A DNA stretch of 64,000 nucleotides, taken from positions 1 to 64,000 of the forward strand of contig JANNSU010000077.1 in the NCBI GenBank assembly GCA_031394355.1. Direction: 5' to 3'. The stretch's first letter is position 1, and each line of letters starts with the position of its first letter. A program made the position numbers and the translations under genes. Positions 54,823 to 62,849 of this stretch are shown here, piece after piece. Below the pieces are notes generated by a model. The model was given only the letters and a program-made list of their open reading frames with translations. It did not search any database and was not told where the DNA came from. This DNA is from JAEUMY01 sp031394355. Lineage in GTDB: Bacteria; Pseudomonadota; Gammaproteobacteria; Burkholderiales; Usitatibacteraceae.

Positions 54823-57455
54823 AGCTTTGCCTCCACCCAGGCCCGCACGCTGGCGAGCGCCGCAGGAAGTTTGTCGGGTTCGGTGCCGCCACCCTGCGCC
54901 ATGTCGGGGCGTCCGCCGCCCTTGCCGCCGACCTGAGTGGCGACATGATTCAGCAGTTCACCGGCCTTCACTTTGGTGGTGAGATCCTGCGAAACGCCAG
55001 CGGCAAGACTGACCTTGTCGCCTTCCACTACACCAAGGATGATCACACACGATTTCAGCTTGTTCTTCAACTGGTCCAATGTGTCACGAAGCGATTTTGC
55101 GTCCACACCCTCAAGCTTTGCCGCAAGCAGTTTGGCACCCTTGATGTCCACGGCACTGCCAGCCAGATCATTCCCCTGCGATGCGGCTGCCTTGGCCTTC
55201 AGCGTGGCGAGCTGTCTTTCGAGCGATTTGACGTTCTCCAGCATCTGACCAATGCGCGCCTCCAGCTCCTGTGGCTGTGCCTTCAGCAACGCAGCAGATG
55301 CGGTCACCTTGTTGTCCATTTCCCGCACGAAATCGAAAGCGACGCTGCCCGCGATGGCCTCGACCCGACGAACCCCGGCAGCGACGCCGCCCTCGCTCAC
55401 GATCTTGAAGAAACCGATGTCACCCGTGCGGGTGACATGGGTGCCGCCACAGAGCTCGCGCGAGGTGCCGATATCGAGCACGCGCACTTCATCCCCATAC
55501 TTCTCGCCGAACAGCATCATGGCACCCACCTTCTGCGCATCTTCAATGGCCATCACACGCGCCTGCGTCGCGGCATTGGAAAGGATCTCCGCGTTCACGA
55601 TGTCTTCCACTCGCCGGATCTCTTCCGAGGTCATTGACGCATTCTGGCTGAAGTCGAAGCGCGTCTTGTCCTCGTCCACAAGCGAACCCTTTTGCTGCAC
55701 ATGGCCGCCTAGCACCTCGCGCAGCGCCTTGTGCATGAGGTGGGTCACTGAGTGATGGCGGACCGTACGCAAGCGGAGCGTCTGATCTACATTGGCCGCG
55801 ACAGTGTCTCCGACGTTCAATTCGCCGGTCTTCAGCTCGCCATGGTGGCCGAACACATCTGCCTGAATCTTCTGCGTGTCCTGCACCTGAAATAGCGAGA
55901 GGCACACACCGGACTTGGAGAGCTCGCCGCGATCGCCAACCTGGCCACCGGACTCGGCATAAAAGGGCGTCTTGTCCAGCACGACAACGCCCTGCTCACC
56001 GGCAGAAAGCGTGTTCACCTTGCTGCCGTCCTTGTAAAGCGCCACGACGCGACCTTCTTCGGTGAGCGACTCATAGCCCTTGAACTGCGTTTTGGCACCC
56101 GAATACTCCAACGCGGCACCGGCCTTGAACTTGCTGGCGGAGCGGGAACGCTCCTGCTGGGCGCCCATGGCCTCGTCAAATCCCGCCATATCCACGTCGA
56201 AGCCGCGCTCGCGGCCGATGTCTGCCGTCAGGTCAACCGGAAATCCGTAGGTATCGTAAAGCTTGAATGCCGTCTCGCCGTCCAGCCGTTTCGCATTGGC
56301 CTTCAAGGCCGCATCGAGAATCTGCAGGCCATGCTCCAGCGTTTCACCGAAGCGCTCTTCTTCCGTCTTGAGCGTCTCGGTCACCCTTGCCTCGGCGTCA
56401 CGCAGCTCGGGATAGGCATCACCCATGACGCGAGCGAGATCCGCCACCAGCTTGTAGAAAAACGGCTGCTTCTGTCCGAGTTTGTGACCATGACGCATGG
56501 CACGTCGCGCGATTCGGCGCAGCACATAGCCCCGGCCTTCCGGCCCCGGGATCACGCCATCGCAGATCAGGAATGCACAAGCCCGGATGTGATCGGCAAT
56601 GACTCGCAGGCTGGGTGATGCCAGATCCTTGGCACCCTGCTTCTCGCCGTACACCTCGCGCGCGGCGGCCTTGACAAGCGCCTCGAAGAGATCGATTTCG
56701 TAGTTGGAATGGACGTGCTGCAACACAGCGGCCAGACGCTCCAGCCCCATGCCGGTATCCACCGACGGCTTGGGCAACGGAATCATCGGTCCATCCGCGA
56801 CCTGGCGATTGAACTGCATGAACACGAGATTCCATATTTCGATGTAGCGATCACCCTCTGACTCTGGCGAACCGGGTGGGCCACCTGCGACGTCCGGGCC
56901 ATGGTCATAGAAAATCTCGGAAGAGGGGCCGCAGGGACCCGTGTCCCCCATCATCCAGAAATTGTCTGATGCGTAGCGAGAACCCTTGTTGTCGCCGATG
57001 CGGACGATCCGCTCTTTGGGAACGCCGATGTCATTGGCCCAGATGTTGTAAGCCTCGTCATCCTCTTCGTACACCGTCACCCAAAGCTTTTCGGCAGGCA
57101 ATTTGTAAACCTCGGTCAGCAGCTCCCAAGCGTGGCGAATGGCATCCGGCTTGAAGTAGTCGCCAAAGCTGAAGTTGCCCAGCATCTCGAAGAACGTGTG
57201 ATGGCGCGACGTGTAGCCGACGTTGTCGAGGTCATTGTGCTTGCCGCCTGCGCGAACGCAGCGTTGTGCCGTGGTGGCGCGGACATAACTGCGCTTGTCC
57301 TGGCCGGTGAACACATCCTTGAACTGGACCATGCCGGAATTGACGAAGAGCAGAGTCGGATCATTGCCCGGAACGAGCGAGCTGGACGCCACAACAGCGT
57401 GGCCCTTGGACCCGAAAAAATCGAGGAACTGCTGGCGAATCTGGGAAACATTCAT
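54819..57455 (-). CDS. alaS: Alanyl-tRNA synthetase
   Basis: Class II synthetase of 878 residues. MNVSQIRQQFLDFFGSKGHA starts the aminoacylation domain; motif regions include YTSRHHTFFEMLGNFSFGDY; the editing domain has HSVTHLMHKAL and a CGGTHV-type zinc site (SRELCGGTHVTR); a C-terminal DHHA1-like domain ends with GGGRPDMAQGGG. The ATG at 57455 is the conserved start, although the frame is open further upstream. No clear Shine-Dalgarno sequence precedes it. It heads a six-gene operon. Confidence 0.97.
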   Translation of the reverse strand: MNVSQIRQQFLDFFGSKGHAVVASSSLVPGNDPTLLFVNSGMVQFKDVFTGQDKRSYVRATTAQRCVRAGGKHNDLDNVGYTSRHHTFFEMLGNFSFGDYFKPDAIRHAWELLTEVYKLPAEKLWVTVYEEDDEAYNIWANDIGVPKERIVRIGDNKGSRYASDNFWMMGDTGPCGPSSEIFYDHGPDVAGGPPGSPESEGDRYIEIWNLVFMQFNRQVADGPMIPLPKPSVDTGMGLERLAAVLQHVHSNYEIDLFEALVKAAAREVYGEKQGAKDLASPSLRVIADHIRACAFLICDGVIPGPEGRGYVLRRIARRAMRHGHKLGQKQPFFYKLVADLARVMGDAYPELRDAEARVTETLKTEEERFGETLEHGLQILDAALKANAKRLDGETAFKLYDTYGFPVDLTADIGRERGFDVDMAGFDEAMGAQQERSRSASKFKAGAALEYSGAKTQFKGYESLTEEGRVVALYKDGSKVNTLSAGEQGVVVLDKTPFYAESGGQVGDRGELSKSGVCLSLFQVQDTQKIQADVFGHHGELKTGELNVGDTVAANVDQTLRLRTVRHHSVTHLMHKALREVLGGHVQQKGSLVDEDKTRFDFSQNASMTSEEIRRVEDIVNAEILSNAATQARVMAIEDAQKVGAMMLFGEKYGDEVRVLDIGTSRELCGGTHVTRTGDIGFFKIVSEGGVAAGVRRVEAIAGSVAFDFVREMDNKVTASAALLKAQPQELEARIGQMLENVKSLERQLATLKAKAAASQGNDLAGSAVDIKGAKLLAAKLEGVDAKSLRDTLDQLKNKLKSCVIILGVVEGDKVSLAAGVSQDLTTKVKAGELLNHVATQVGGKGGGRPDMAQGGGTEPDKLPAALASVRAWVEAKL

Positions 57456-57632
57456 GGGGTAGGGGCAGGCATTCGGCAATTGCGAATATTCGCACTGTGC
57501 GGACACGGTCCGCGCAATGGCTGCGGCACATGCTGCAGCGCGCAAAGATGGGATTTTCGCTTGAAATTCAAGCCGGTGCAAACGACCAGCCGAATGCGGG
57601 ATGATTTGTTGCCCACAATCAGGCTTGCCGAG
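57456..57632. other. Upstream region of alaS
   Basis: A 177-bp gap after the ATP-grasp stop, containing palindrome copy 15 and the alaS promoter. I see no T-box or other riboswitch structure and no small gene. Confidence 0.5.
57482..57493. repeat. GCGAATATTCGC palindrome, copy 15 (alaS leader)
   Basis: Exact copy with T/A flanks, 26 bp upstream of the alaS ATG. Confidence 0.95.
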
Positions 57633-59009
57633 TCAGGAGAGCGTCCGCGGTGCCTTCAAGTGCATGTCTGCACTGATGTCGAAGCCCATGTGGAGACGAA
57701 TGGCTTCATACTTTTCCATGAGGGCAGCCTCAGACTCTGCAGTCAAATTCAGTACGGCATAGCGATAGCTTCCCAGCCACTTCATTTCACGGGTGAGCTG
57801 ACTACCGGTTTTGAAGAAGCCAGCCAGGATGGCATGGGGCGCAAACGAAGCCAGCCAGTCACGCTGTGCGCGAGTCGGCGGCAAGGGCAACTCATCAAGA
57901 TGGAACCGCCGGAACACAAAGCTTGCACCCACGCGGTCCGTCACGGGCCGACGAGTAACATCCGGGCGCCGGTTGAGCGCCATACCCAAGCCGAGATCGT
58001 GCAAATTGAGCCCATCAATTCGCGCGTACAAGCGCGAGAATTGGTCGGCCATGCGCGGGTTGATCTCGATGATCTTGATATCGCCACTGGTACGATCCAC
58101 AGTCATTTCGATATTGAAGAAACCGTGATCATGTCCCATGGCGTGCATCGCCTTGCAGGCGACATGCCTGACTTTCTCCTGGAGCACGTCGGACAGATGG
58201 CTGGGATAGTCAAACCGCATGAATGCCTGAGTTCCGGGATACATCACCGCATCAACAATACCCAGTACATGACACTCGCCACCGAAGACCAGCCCGTCCA
58301 CATTGATCTGCTCGCCCTGCAACAATGACTCGCCGATCATCCAGTGCGCATCGACCTCGCTTGTCTGCATGCCGCCATGCACGGCAAAAGCATCATTGAA
58401 CGGGCGGACCAGGCGCTTGATGATGTGCTCTTCGAATGGCCTGAATGTCATGTGCTCGCGCAGTTCATCAAAGTTGTCCACCCGCCGTGCCAACACGGAG
58501 TAAGCGGCTTTGACGGGCTTGACGAAAAACGGAAAGCCAATTCCAAGATCACTCTCACGTTCAAACGTGTAAGGAAAGACTGCGTAATCAGGATTTGTCT
58601 CGGGAAGCACTGCTCTGAGGCGCTCTCGCATGTGGAATTTGTGCTGTGCAAGGAGAATCGCCTGGGGCCGGGTACCGGGCAGACCCAGCCGTTCCGCAAT
58701 TAGCGCGGCCGCAAGAGCGCCGAACTGTTCATTGTTGGACACCACGGCATGCACGCGCCCCCCATACTTCGCGACCATGCGGTCGACGAAACGCAGCATG
58801 TCAAACCACATCAAGCGCGCATTGCTCGGGAAGGTGAAGAGGTCAAAACCCTCGTGATGGAAGCGGAATTTGCCATCATGACGGGCGTGCGAATATTCGC
58901 GCTCATCCCAGTCGCGGCCCTTGCCAAATAGCACCAGGACGTCGGAGACATCCGATGCACCGGGATCAAGGCCGACGAAGCCGGCGGATTGTTGGGGTAT
59001 GACGATCAA
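57633..59009 (-). CDS. ATP-grasp domain protein
   Basis: A 458-residue protein. The N-terminal 110 residues are a pre-ATP-grasp-like alpha/beta domain (DVLVLFGKGRDWDE ... RVHAVVSNNEQFGALAAALI). The central part matches carbamoyl-phosphate-type ATP-grasp ligases: FFVKPVKAAYSVLARRV, IGESLLQGEQINVDGLV and IKIIEINPRMADQFSRLYAR with the metal-binding E-x-N motif. A ligase joining a carboxylate to an amine or thiol is expected, with unknown substrate. Aromatic content is high. No neighbour reveals its pathway. Confidence 0.8.
   Translation of the reverse strand: MIVIPQQSAGFVGLDPGASDVSDVLVLFGKGRDWDEREYSHARHDGKFRFHHEGFDLFTFPSNARLMWFDMLRFVDRMVAKYGGRVHAVVSNNEQFGALAAALIAERLGLPGTRPQAILLAQHKFHMRERLRAVLPETNPDYAVFPYTFERESDLGIGFPFFVKPVKAAYSVLARRVDNFDELREHMTFRPFEEHIIKRLVRPFNDAFAVHGGMQTSEVDAHWMIGESLLQGEQINVDGLVFGGECHVLGIVDAVMYPGTQAFMRFDYPSHLSDVLQEKVRHVACKAMHAMGHDHGFFNIEMTVDRTSGDIKIIEINPRMADQFSRLYARIDGLNLHDLGLGMALNRRPDVTRRPVTDRVGASFVFRRFHLDELPLPPTRAQRDWLASFAPHAILAGFFKTGSQLTREMKWLGSYRYAVLNLTAESEAALMEKYEAIRLHMGFDISADMHLKAPRTLS
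58889..58900. repeat. GCGAATATTCGC palindrome, copy 16
   Basis: Exact copy in the ATP-grasp gene near its N-terminus, encoding DEREYSHA. Flanks are T and G. Confidence 0.95.
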
Positions 59010-59068
59010 GCGATGAGGTTCTCTGTGGGCTGTGGGCCGTTGTCCGTGGCACTGAAGACGACGGGGGA

Positions 59069-59572
59069 TCAGACTTCGTCTTCGCTCCCTGAGTCTCTCA
59101 GCGCCTTCCGGATGACATCATAATCGAAGCCGCGACCCTGCAAGAAACGCACTCTTTTGGACCGGTCTTCCTTTGACACAGCAGCAGCACGGTATTTCCG
59201 ATCAAGAAGCGCCTTTGCAGTAGCCAAAGCCACTGACTCCAGATACGGCTTCGATGCTTGAACGGATTCGGTCTTGATTCCCTTGGACTGAAGATTCTGC
59301 ATGACCCGGCGGGTGCCATAACGCCGGGACAGTCGGTTCACTGACTGCTCGACATAGCGCTCTTCCGAGAGCCAGCCCTTCAAGGTGAATTCGTCCAGCA
59401 AAGCCTCAATCTCTGCCGGAATTGTCGATCCAGGGCTTTCGTCACCCAAGGCAACCGCTTCACGCTTCCTCGCATGTGTGCCCAGCTTGCGCGCAAGTTC
59501 TGCACGCGAGTATTCCCTGCCCGAAAGCAGCGCAAGCGCCTTCGCACGCATGCTGACTGGCGGTCTCTTCAT
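59069..59572 (-). CDS. recX: RecA regulator RecX
   Basis: A 167-residue RecX protein that modulates RecA filaments. Typical features are ALALLSGREYSRAELARKL, the three-helix tandem repeats with WLSEERYVEQSVNRLSRRYG and the C-terminal RVRFLQGRGFDYDVIRKAL. It is the last gene of the recA group on this strand, 18 bp after a small unknown gene rather than directly after recA. Confidence 0.95.
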   Translation of the reverse strand: MKRPPVSMRAKALALLSGREYSRAELARKLGTHARKREAVALGDESPGSTIPAEIEALLDEFTLKGWLSEERYVEQSVNRLSRRYGTRRVMQNLQSKGIKTESVQASKPYLESVALATAKALLDRKYRAAAVSKEDRSKRVRFLQGRGFDYDVIRKALRDSGSEDEV

Positions 59573-59590
59573 GGGAACAGCCTGCTCTGC

Positions 59591-60085
59591 TCAAGCAACT
59601 GCCGGAGCCGCTCCACGATTCGGTTTGGCACCCTGAACAGGGTGCCTCAATTGCGTGCCTGGATCCGCAATCTTGCCAAGTTTGAAGAGTCGCGCATTGA
59701 CGGCCGTCCGTGAACGACCATGCCTCGCAGCGAGCTCCTTGGCATCCAGCCCCTGCTCAAATTCCGAACAGAGCGCTTCATCTTCGACTGAATTCCATGG
59801 CTTTCCTGCATTGGATGGCGCTGCACGCGTTGCAGAAGCAGACCGGCGCGCACCATCAGTGATACCGACTACGGCTTCAGTTGCTGCCGAGGAGGGTGTG
59901 TTATCCAAGCAGCCCGAGTGCCGATCAGTGACCTCTATCCGTTCCAGCGCCCGCATTGCGGCAAACAAGGATCTCAACACTGCAGGCTGATTGTAGGGAC
60001 TGCCATCAGGCAGGGGCAGACCATTCTTCGGATCTCTGCCATCGGAAAGCAACTGCAAAGTACGCATCACGTCAGCATGGTCCAT
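59591..60085 (-). CDS. Small protein with HTH-like C-terminus between recA and recX
   Basis: A 164-residue protein not recognised by family. The N-terminal half (VMRTLQLLSDGRDPKNGLPL, then AVLRSLFAAMRALERIE) is helical. The C-terminal half has PWNSVEDEALCSEFEQGLDA, LAARHGRSRTAVNARLFKLG, which looks like a Myb/SANT-like or homeodomain-like helix-turn-helix, followed by a basic tail. Spacing of 29 bp to recA and 18 bp to recX suggests one operon. It could bind DNA in the damage response; that is inference. Confidence 0.7.
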   Translation of the reverse strand: MDHADVMRTLQLLSDGRDPKNGLPLPDGSPYNQPAVLRSLFAAMRALERIEVTDRHSGCLDNTPSSAATEAVVGITDGARRSASATRAAPSNAGKPWNSVEDEALCSEFEQGLDAKELAARHGRSRTAVNARLFKLGKIADPGTQLRHPVQGAKPNRGAAPAVA

Positions 60086-60114
60086 AGGCTTGCCCCAATC
60101 CCCAGATCAGTCAA

Positions 60115-61146
60115 TCATTCTGCTGCGGCGGCGGCGTCTTTCGAGACACCAGCCCCAGCCACACCCACGACCGCGCGAATCTTGGCCTCGATCTCCGCCG
60201 CCACGGCTGGATTGGCGCGCAAATGAATGCGGGCATTGTCCTTTCCCTGACCGATGCGGTCACCCGCATAGGAATACCACGCGCCGGACTTGTCGACGAT
60301 CTTGTGCAATACACCCAATTCAATGATTTCACCTTCACGGGAAATCCCCTCGCCATACAGAATGTCGAAGTCCGCGACTTTGAAGGGTGGGGCCACCTTG
60401 TTCTTGACGACTTTGACCTTTGTTTCGTTGCCGATGACTTCTTCACCGGACTTGATGGAACCGGTACGGCGAATATCGAGACGTACTGACGCGTAGAACT
60501 TGAGTGCATTGCCACCAGTCGTGGTTTCCGGATTACCAAACATCACGCCGATCTTCATGCGAATCTGGTTGATGAAAATGACCAGTGTGTTGGAACGCTT
60601 GATGTTCGCTGTCAGTTTGCGAAGTGCCTGCGACATCAGACGAGCCTGCAAGCCTGGCAGCTGATCACCCATTTCGCCCTCAATTTCAGCTCTCGGCGTT
60701 AGCGCTGCAACCGAATCGATCACCACAACGTCGACGGAACCGGATCGAACGAGCATGTCTGCAATTTCCAGAGCCTGCTCGCCATTGTCTGGCTGCGAGA
60801 TCAGCAGTTCGTTGACGTTGACGCCCAGCTTCTGCGCATATTGCGGGTCCAGTGCATGTTCAGCGTCGATGAATGCAGCAGTGCCACTCAATTTCTGCAT
60901 TTCTGCGATCACCTGGAGCGTGAGCGTAGTCTTGCCGGAAGATTCCGGACCATAAATCTCGACAACTCGTCCACGCGGAAGCCCGCCAATACCCAATGCG
61001 ATATCAAGGCCCAGGGACCCTGTTGACACCACCTGAATATCACGAGCGATCTCGTTGTCGCCCAGCTTCATGATGGAGCCTTTACCGAACTGCTTTTCGA
61101 TCTGTGACAGCGCGGCGGCAAGCGCTTTCGACTTGTTTTCGTCCAT
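60115..61146 (-). CDS. recA: RecA recombinase
   Basis: DNA-dependent ATPase of 343 residues acting in recombination and LexA autocleavage. MDENKSKALAAALSQIEKQF is the N-terminus, with Walker A EIYGPESSGKTTL, Walker B VVVIDSVAALTP and the DNA-binding loop L1 region. The ATG at 61146 has AGGA about 6-8 nt upstream; an ATG at 61191 is possible but unlikely. The upstream gap of 94 bp shows no clear CTGT-N8-ACAG site and no perfect GAAC-N4-GTTC site, so damage control may come from read-through of the LexA-like operon. Confidence 0.98.
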   Translation of the reverse strand: MDENKSKALAAALSQIEKQFGKGSIMKLGDNEIARDIQVVSTGSLGLDIALGIGGLPRGRVVEIYGPESSGKTTLTLQVIAEMQKLSGTAAFIDAEHALDPQYAQKLGVNVNELLISQPDNGEQALEIADMLVRSGSVDVVVIDSVAALTPRAEIEGEMGDQLPGLQARLMSQALRKLTANIKRSNTLVIFINQIRMKIGVMFGNPETTTGGNALKFYASVRLDIRRTGSIKSGEEVIGNETKVKVVKNKVAPPFKVADFDILYGEGISREGEIIELGVLHKIVDKSGAWYSYAGDRIGQGKDNARIHLRANPAVAAEIEAKIRAVVGVAGAGVSKDAAAAAE

Positions 61147-61240
61147 GGGTTGTCCTGAAGAGGTCATGCGAAGAGGAACGACGGTATTCATTGAAATTAT
61201 CCCATACGTGCGTTGATCGGAAGGGTGTCAGATTTTCTGT

Positions 61241-61513
61241 TCAGTGCTGATGCAGCGAAGGCTGAGGCAGTGCAAGGCCGTGGTCGGCGATATATTTATG
61301 ACAGAAGGCAATGAGACGCTCGAGGCGTTGTACGTCTCGCAATTGGTACGGCGACACATCCAGAGGTATGTCCACCTCCTGACCTGCATCACCTACGATA
61401 CGGAGGTCGAAGTTGTGCATATCGCGGTCAAGTGGGAGGAGCTTGCAGCGAAACGGAATGAAGGCGCTCACGAGTCGTTGCACCGCCATATCCTTGTCAA
61501 TTCGATTCTTCAT
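61241..61513 (-). CDS. Hypothetical protein between LexA-like gene and recA
   Basis: A 90-residue protein beginning MKNRIDKDMAVQRLVSAFIP and ending in a histidine-rich tail. The middle is DLRIVGDAGQEVDIPLDVS, with no motif I recognise. The ATG at 61513 has a very strong GGAGGAGGAG ribosome site 5 nt upstream, so it should be well translated. It lies 42 bp after the LexA-like gene and 94 bp before recA; co-regulation with the damage response is likely by context. Confidence 0.65.
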   Translation of the reverse strand: MKNRIDKDMAVQRLVSAFIPFRCKLLPLDRDMHNFDLRIVGDAGQEVDIPLDVSPYQLRDVQRLERLIAFCHKYIADHGLALPQPSLHQH

Positions 61514-61555
61514 TTGCTCCTCCTCCGCGTTGATGAATTGATGCCACCCGTACAA

Positions 61556-62140
61556 TCAGCGTGTCTTCCGGATCAATCCGGCCATGACGCCAAAAATCTC
61601 CAGCTTCCCTTGCGGCCTGATCACCGGATAGGCCATGTTGCCGGGCTTGAGAATCCATTGCCCCTTCTCACGATCGAGATACTTCACCGTGAACTCATCG
61701 TCGACAATGGCGACCACGATGTCGCCAATGTTGGCGTTGGGCTGCTGCTCAATGACCAGCAGGTCGCCCTCATGAATGCCTGCGTCAATCATCGAGTCAC
61801 CGCGTACGCGCACCAGAGTGGTCTTTGACGGCATGCGGACCAGATAGTCATCGATAGTGACCATGTCGTAGCCATCATCCAGCGCCGGATTGGGAAGCCC
61901 GGCACGCACCGTGGCTGTCGCCAGCTTGCGTTCAAAGAAGCGCGGGCCGGGCTTCAACTGCCTGTCAGGCGTGTGATCCAGAAAACCCCCTTCCCTGAAG
62001 CGGTTGACGCATTCCGCCACCCACGACTTTGCGGAGATGCCCCAAAGTGTTGCCAGGACTGAATACGACGGGATGACTTTGTGCTCCGCGTAGTAATCCT
62101 GCAGCTTGTCGAGATAGGACGGATCGAGAATGGGTTTCAT
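61556..62140 (-). CDS. LexA-like autocleaving repressor (S24)
   Basis: A 194-residue repressor. The N-terminal winged-helix region (VIPSYSVLATLWGISAKSWV) differs from standard LexA, while the C-terminal S24 domain is intact: Ala-Gly cleavage site TVRAGLPNP near residue 79, catalytic Ser in RVRGDSMIDAGIHEGDLLVIE (about 120-140; quoted as RVRGDSMIDAGI) and catalytic Lys in DDEFTVKYL. RecA-stimulated self-cleavage is expected. Three GAAC-N4-GTTC operators lie just upstream, so it probably represses itself and the recA-recX genes downstream. It starts at ATG 62140. Standard LexA is not otherwise seen in the window. Confidence 0.85.
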   Translation of the reverse strand: MKPILDPSYLDKLQDYYAEHKVIPSYSVLATLWGISAKSWVAECVNRFREGGFLDHTPDRQLKPGPRFFERKLATATVRAGLPNPALDDGYDMVTIDDYLVRMPSKTTLVRVRGDSMIDAGIHEGDLLVIEQQPNANIGDIVVAIVDDEFTVKYLDREKGQWILKPGNMAYPVIRPQGKLEIFGVMAGLIRKTR

Positions 62141-62177
62141 GGATAAGTTTGCGTAGCGTTGCCTAGAAGAAGCATCA

Positions 62178-62191
62178 GAACAATCGTTCTC
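62178..62191. promoter_or_regulatory. Operator O1 (AGAAC-N4-GTTCT)
   Basis: AGAACAATCGTTCT, an inverted repeat nearest the LexA-like gene. Centre-to-centre distance to O2 is 15 bp. Confidence 0.8.
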
Positions 62192-62207
62192 AGAACGAAT
62201 GTTCTGC
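62192..62207. promoter_or_regulatory. Operator O2 (CAGAACGAATGTTCTG)
   Basis: Perfect 16-bp inverted repeat, identical to O3, 23 bp centre to centre. The half-sites match the GAAC-N4-GTTC SOS box known from Gram-positive LexA rather than the CTGT-N8-ACAG typical of proteobacteria. Confidence 0.85.
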
Positions 62208-62214
62208 ACAGTAC

Positions 62215-62230
62215 AGAACGAATGTTCTGC
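62215..62230. promoter_or_regulatory. Operator O3 (CAGAACGAATGTTCTG)
   Basis: Second identical 16-bp copy, farthest from the LexA-like gene. Confidence 0.85.
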
Positions 62231-62283
62231 CGTCAAGTGCTTTTTTCAGCTTGTGGACCACTTCGCTAAATGAGATAAAATTC

Positions 62284-62304
62284 GCTAAATTTCAAATATT
62301 TAGC
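62284..62304. repeat. GCTAAAT/ATTTAGC inverted repeat before smpB
   Basis: GCTAAAT, a 7-nt spacer and ATTTAGC. Its left arm is part of a direct repeat TTCGCTAAAT present also at 62262-62271. It sits 18 bp before the smpB ATG and may be a regulatory site. Confidence 0.6.
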
Positions 62305-62322
62305 ATAAGAGTGCACCGCCAG

Positions 62323-62772
62323 ATGAGCATCATCGACAACAAGAATGCCTTCCATGACTACTTCATTGAGGAACGATATGAAGCCGGATTGATTTTGGAA
62401 GGATGGGAAGTCAAGGCGATCCGCTCAGGCCGAGCCAACATCAAGGAGGCTTACGTCATCGTCAAGAGCGGCGCATTCTGGATGATTGGATCGCACATCA
62501 GCCCCCTTCCGGAAGCCTCCACACACATCAATCCCGATCCTGTTCGGCTGAGAAAGCTGTTGCTGAACGCCCTCGAGATCAGCAAGTTGATTGGCAAAGT
62601 CGAACGCGCGGGATTCACGCTCGTACCGCTCAACCTGCATTTCAGCAAGGGCCGAATCAAGCTTGAGATCGGTCTTGCGAAAGGCAAGAAGCAGCACGAC
62701 AAGCGCGCGACCGAAGCGGAAAGGGACTGGAAACGAGAACAACAGCAAATACTGAAACGCACAAACCGATGA
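62323..62772 (+). CDS. smpB: SsrA-binding protein SmpB
   Basis: A 149-residue protein that binds tmRNA for trans-translation rescue of stalled ribosomes. Conserved parts are NKNAFHDYFIEERYEAGLIL, WEVKAIRSGRANIKEAYV and the basic C-terminal tail with KKQHDKRATEAERDWKREQQ. The ATG at 62323 is the family start; the frame is open further upstream. It is divergent from the LexA-like repressor and shares its 182-bp intergenic region. The ssrA gene is not in the window. Confidence 0.97.
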   Translation: MSIIDNKNAFHDYFIEERYEAGLILEGWEVKAIRSGRANIKEAYVIVKSGAFWMIGSHISPLPEASTHINPDPVRLRKLLLNALEISKLIGKVERAGFTLVPLNLHFSKGRIKLEIGLAKGKKQHDKRATEAERDWKREQQQILKRTNR

Positions 62773-62849
62773 TGTACGGACTTGTCCAATAAAAACACAG
62801 AGGCTTACAATGCCGCTAACCGCCTTAACCGAACGTGAAGGGAGCAATA

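Noticed and set aside
3500..60000. Long reading frames on the opposite strand of dnaX, pepA, valS, recA and other genes
   Set aside because: They lie wholly within confidently assigned genes, show no family motifs and have the mirrored codon bias expected of G/C-rich coding DNA.
61147..61240. SOS box directly upstream of recA
   Set aside because: GAACGACGGTATTC near 61173 has only one intact half-site; no CTGT-N8-ACAG site is visible.
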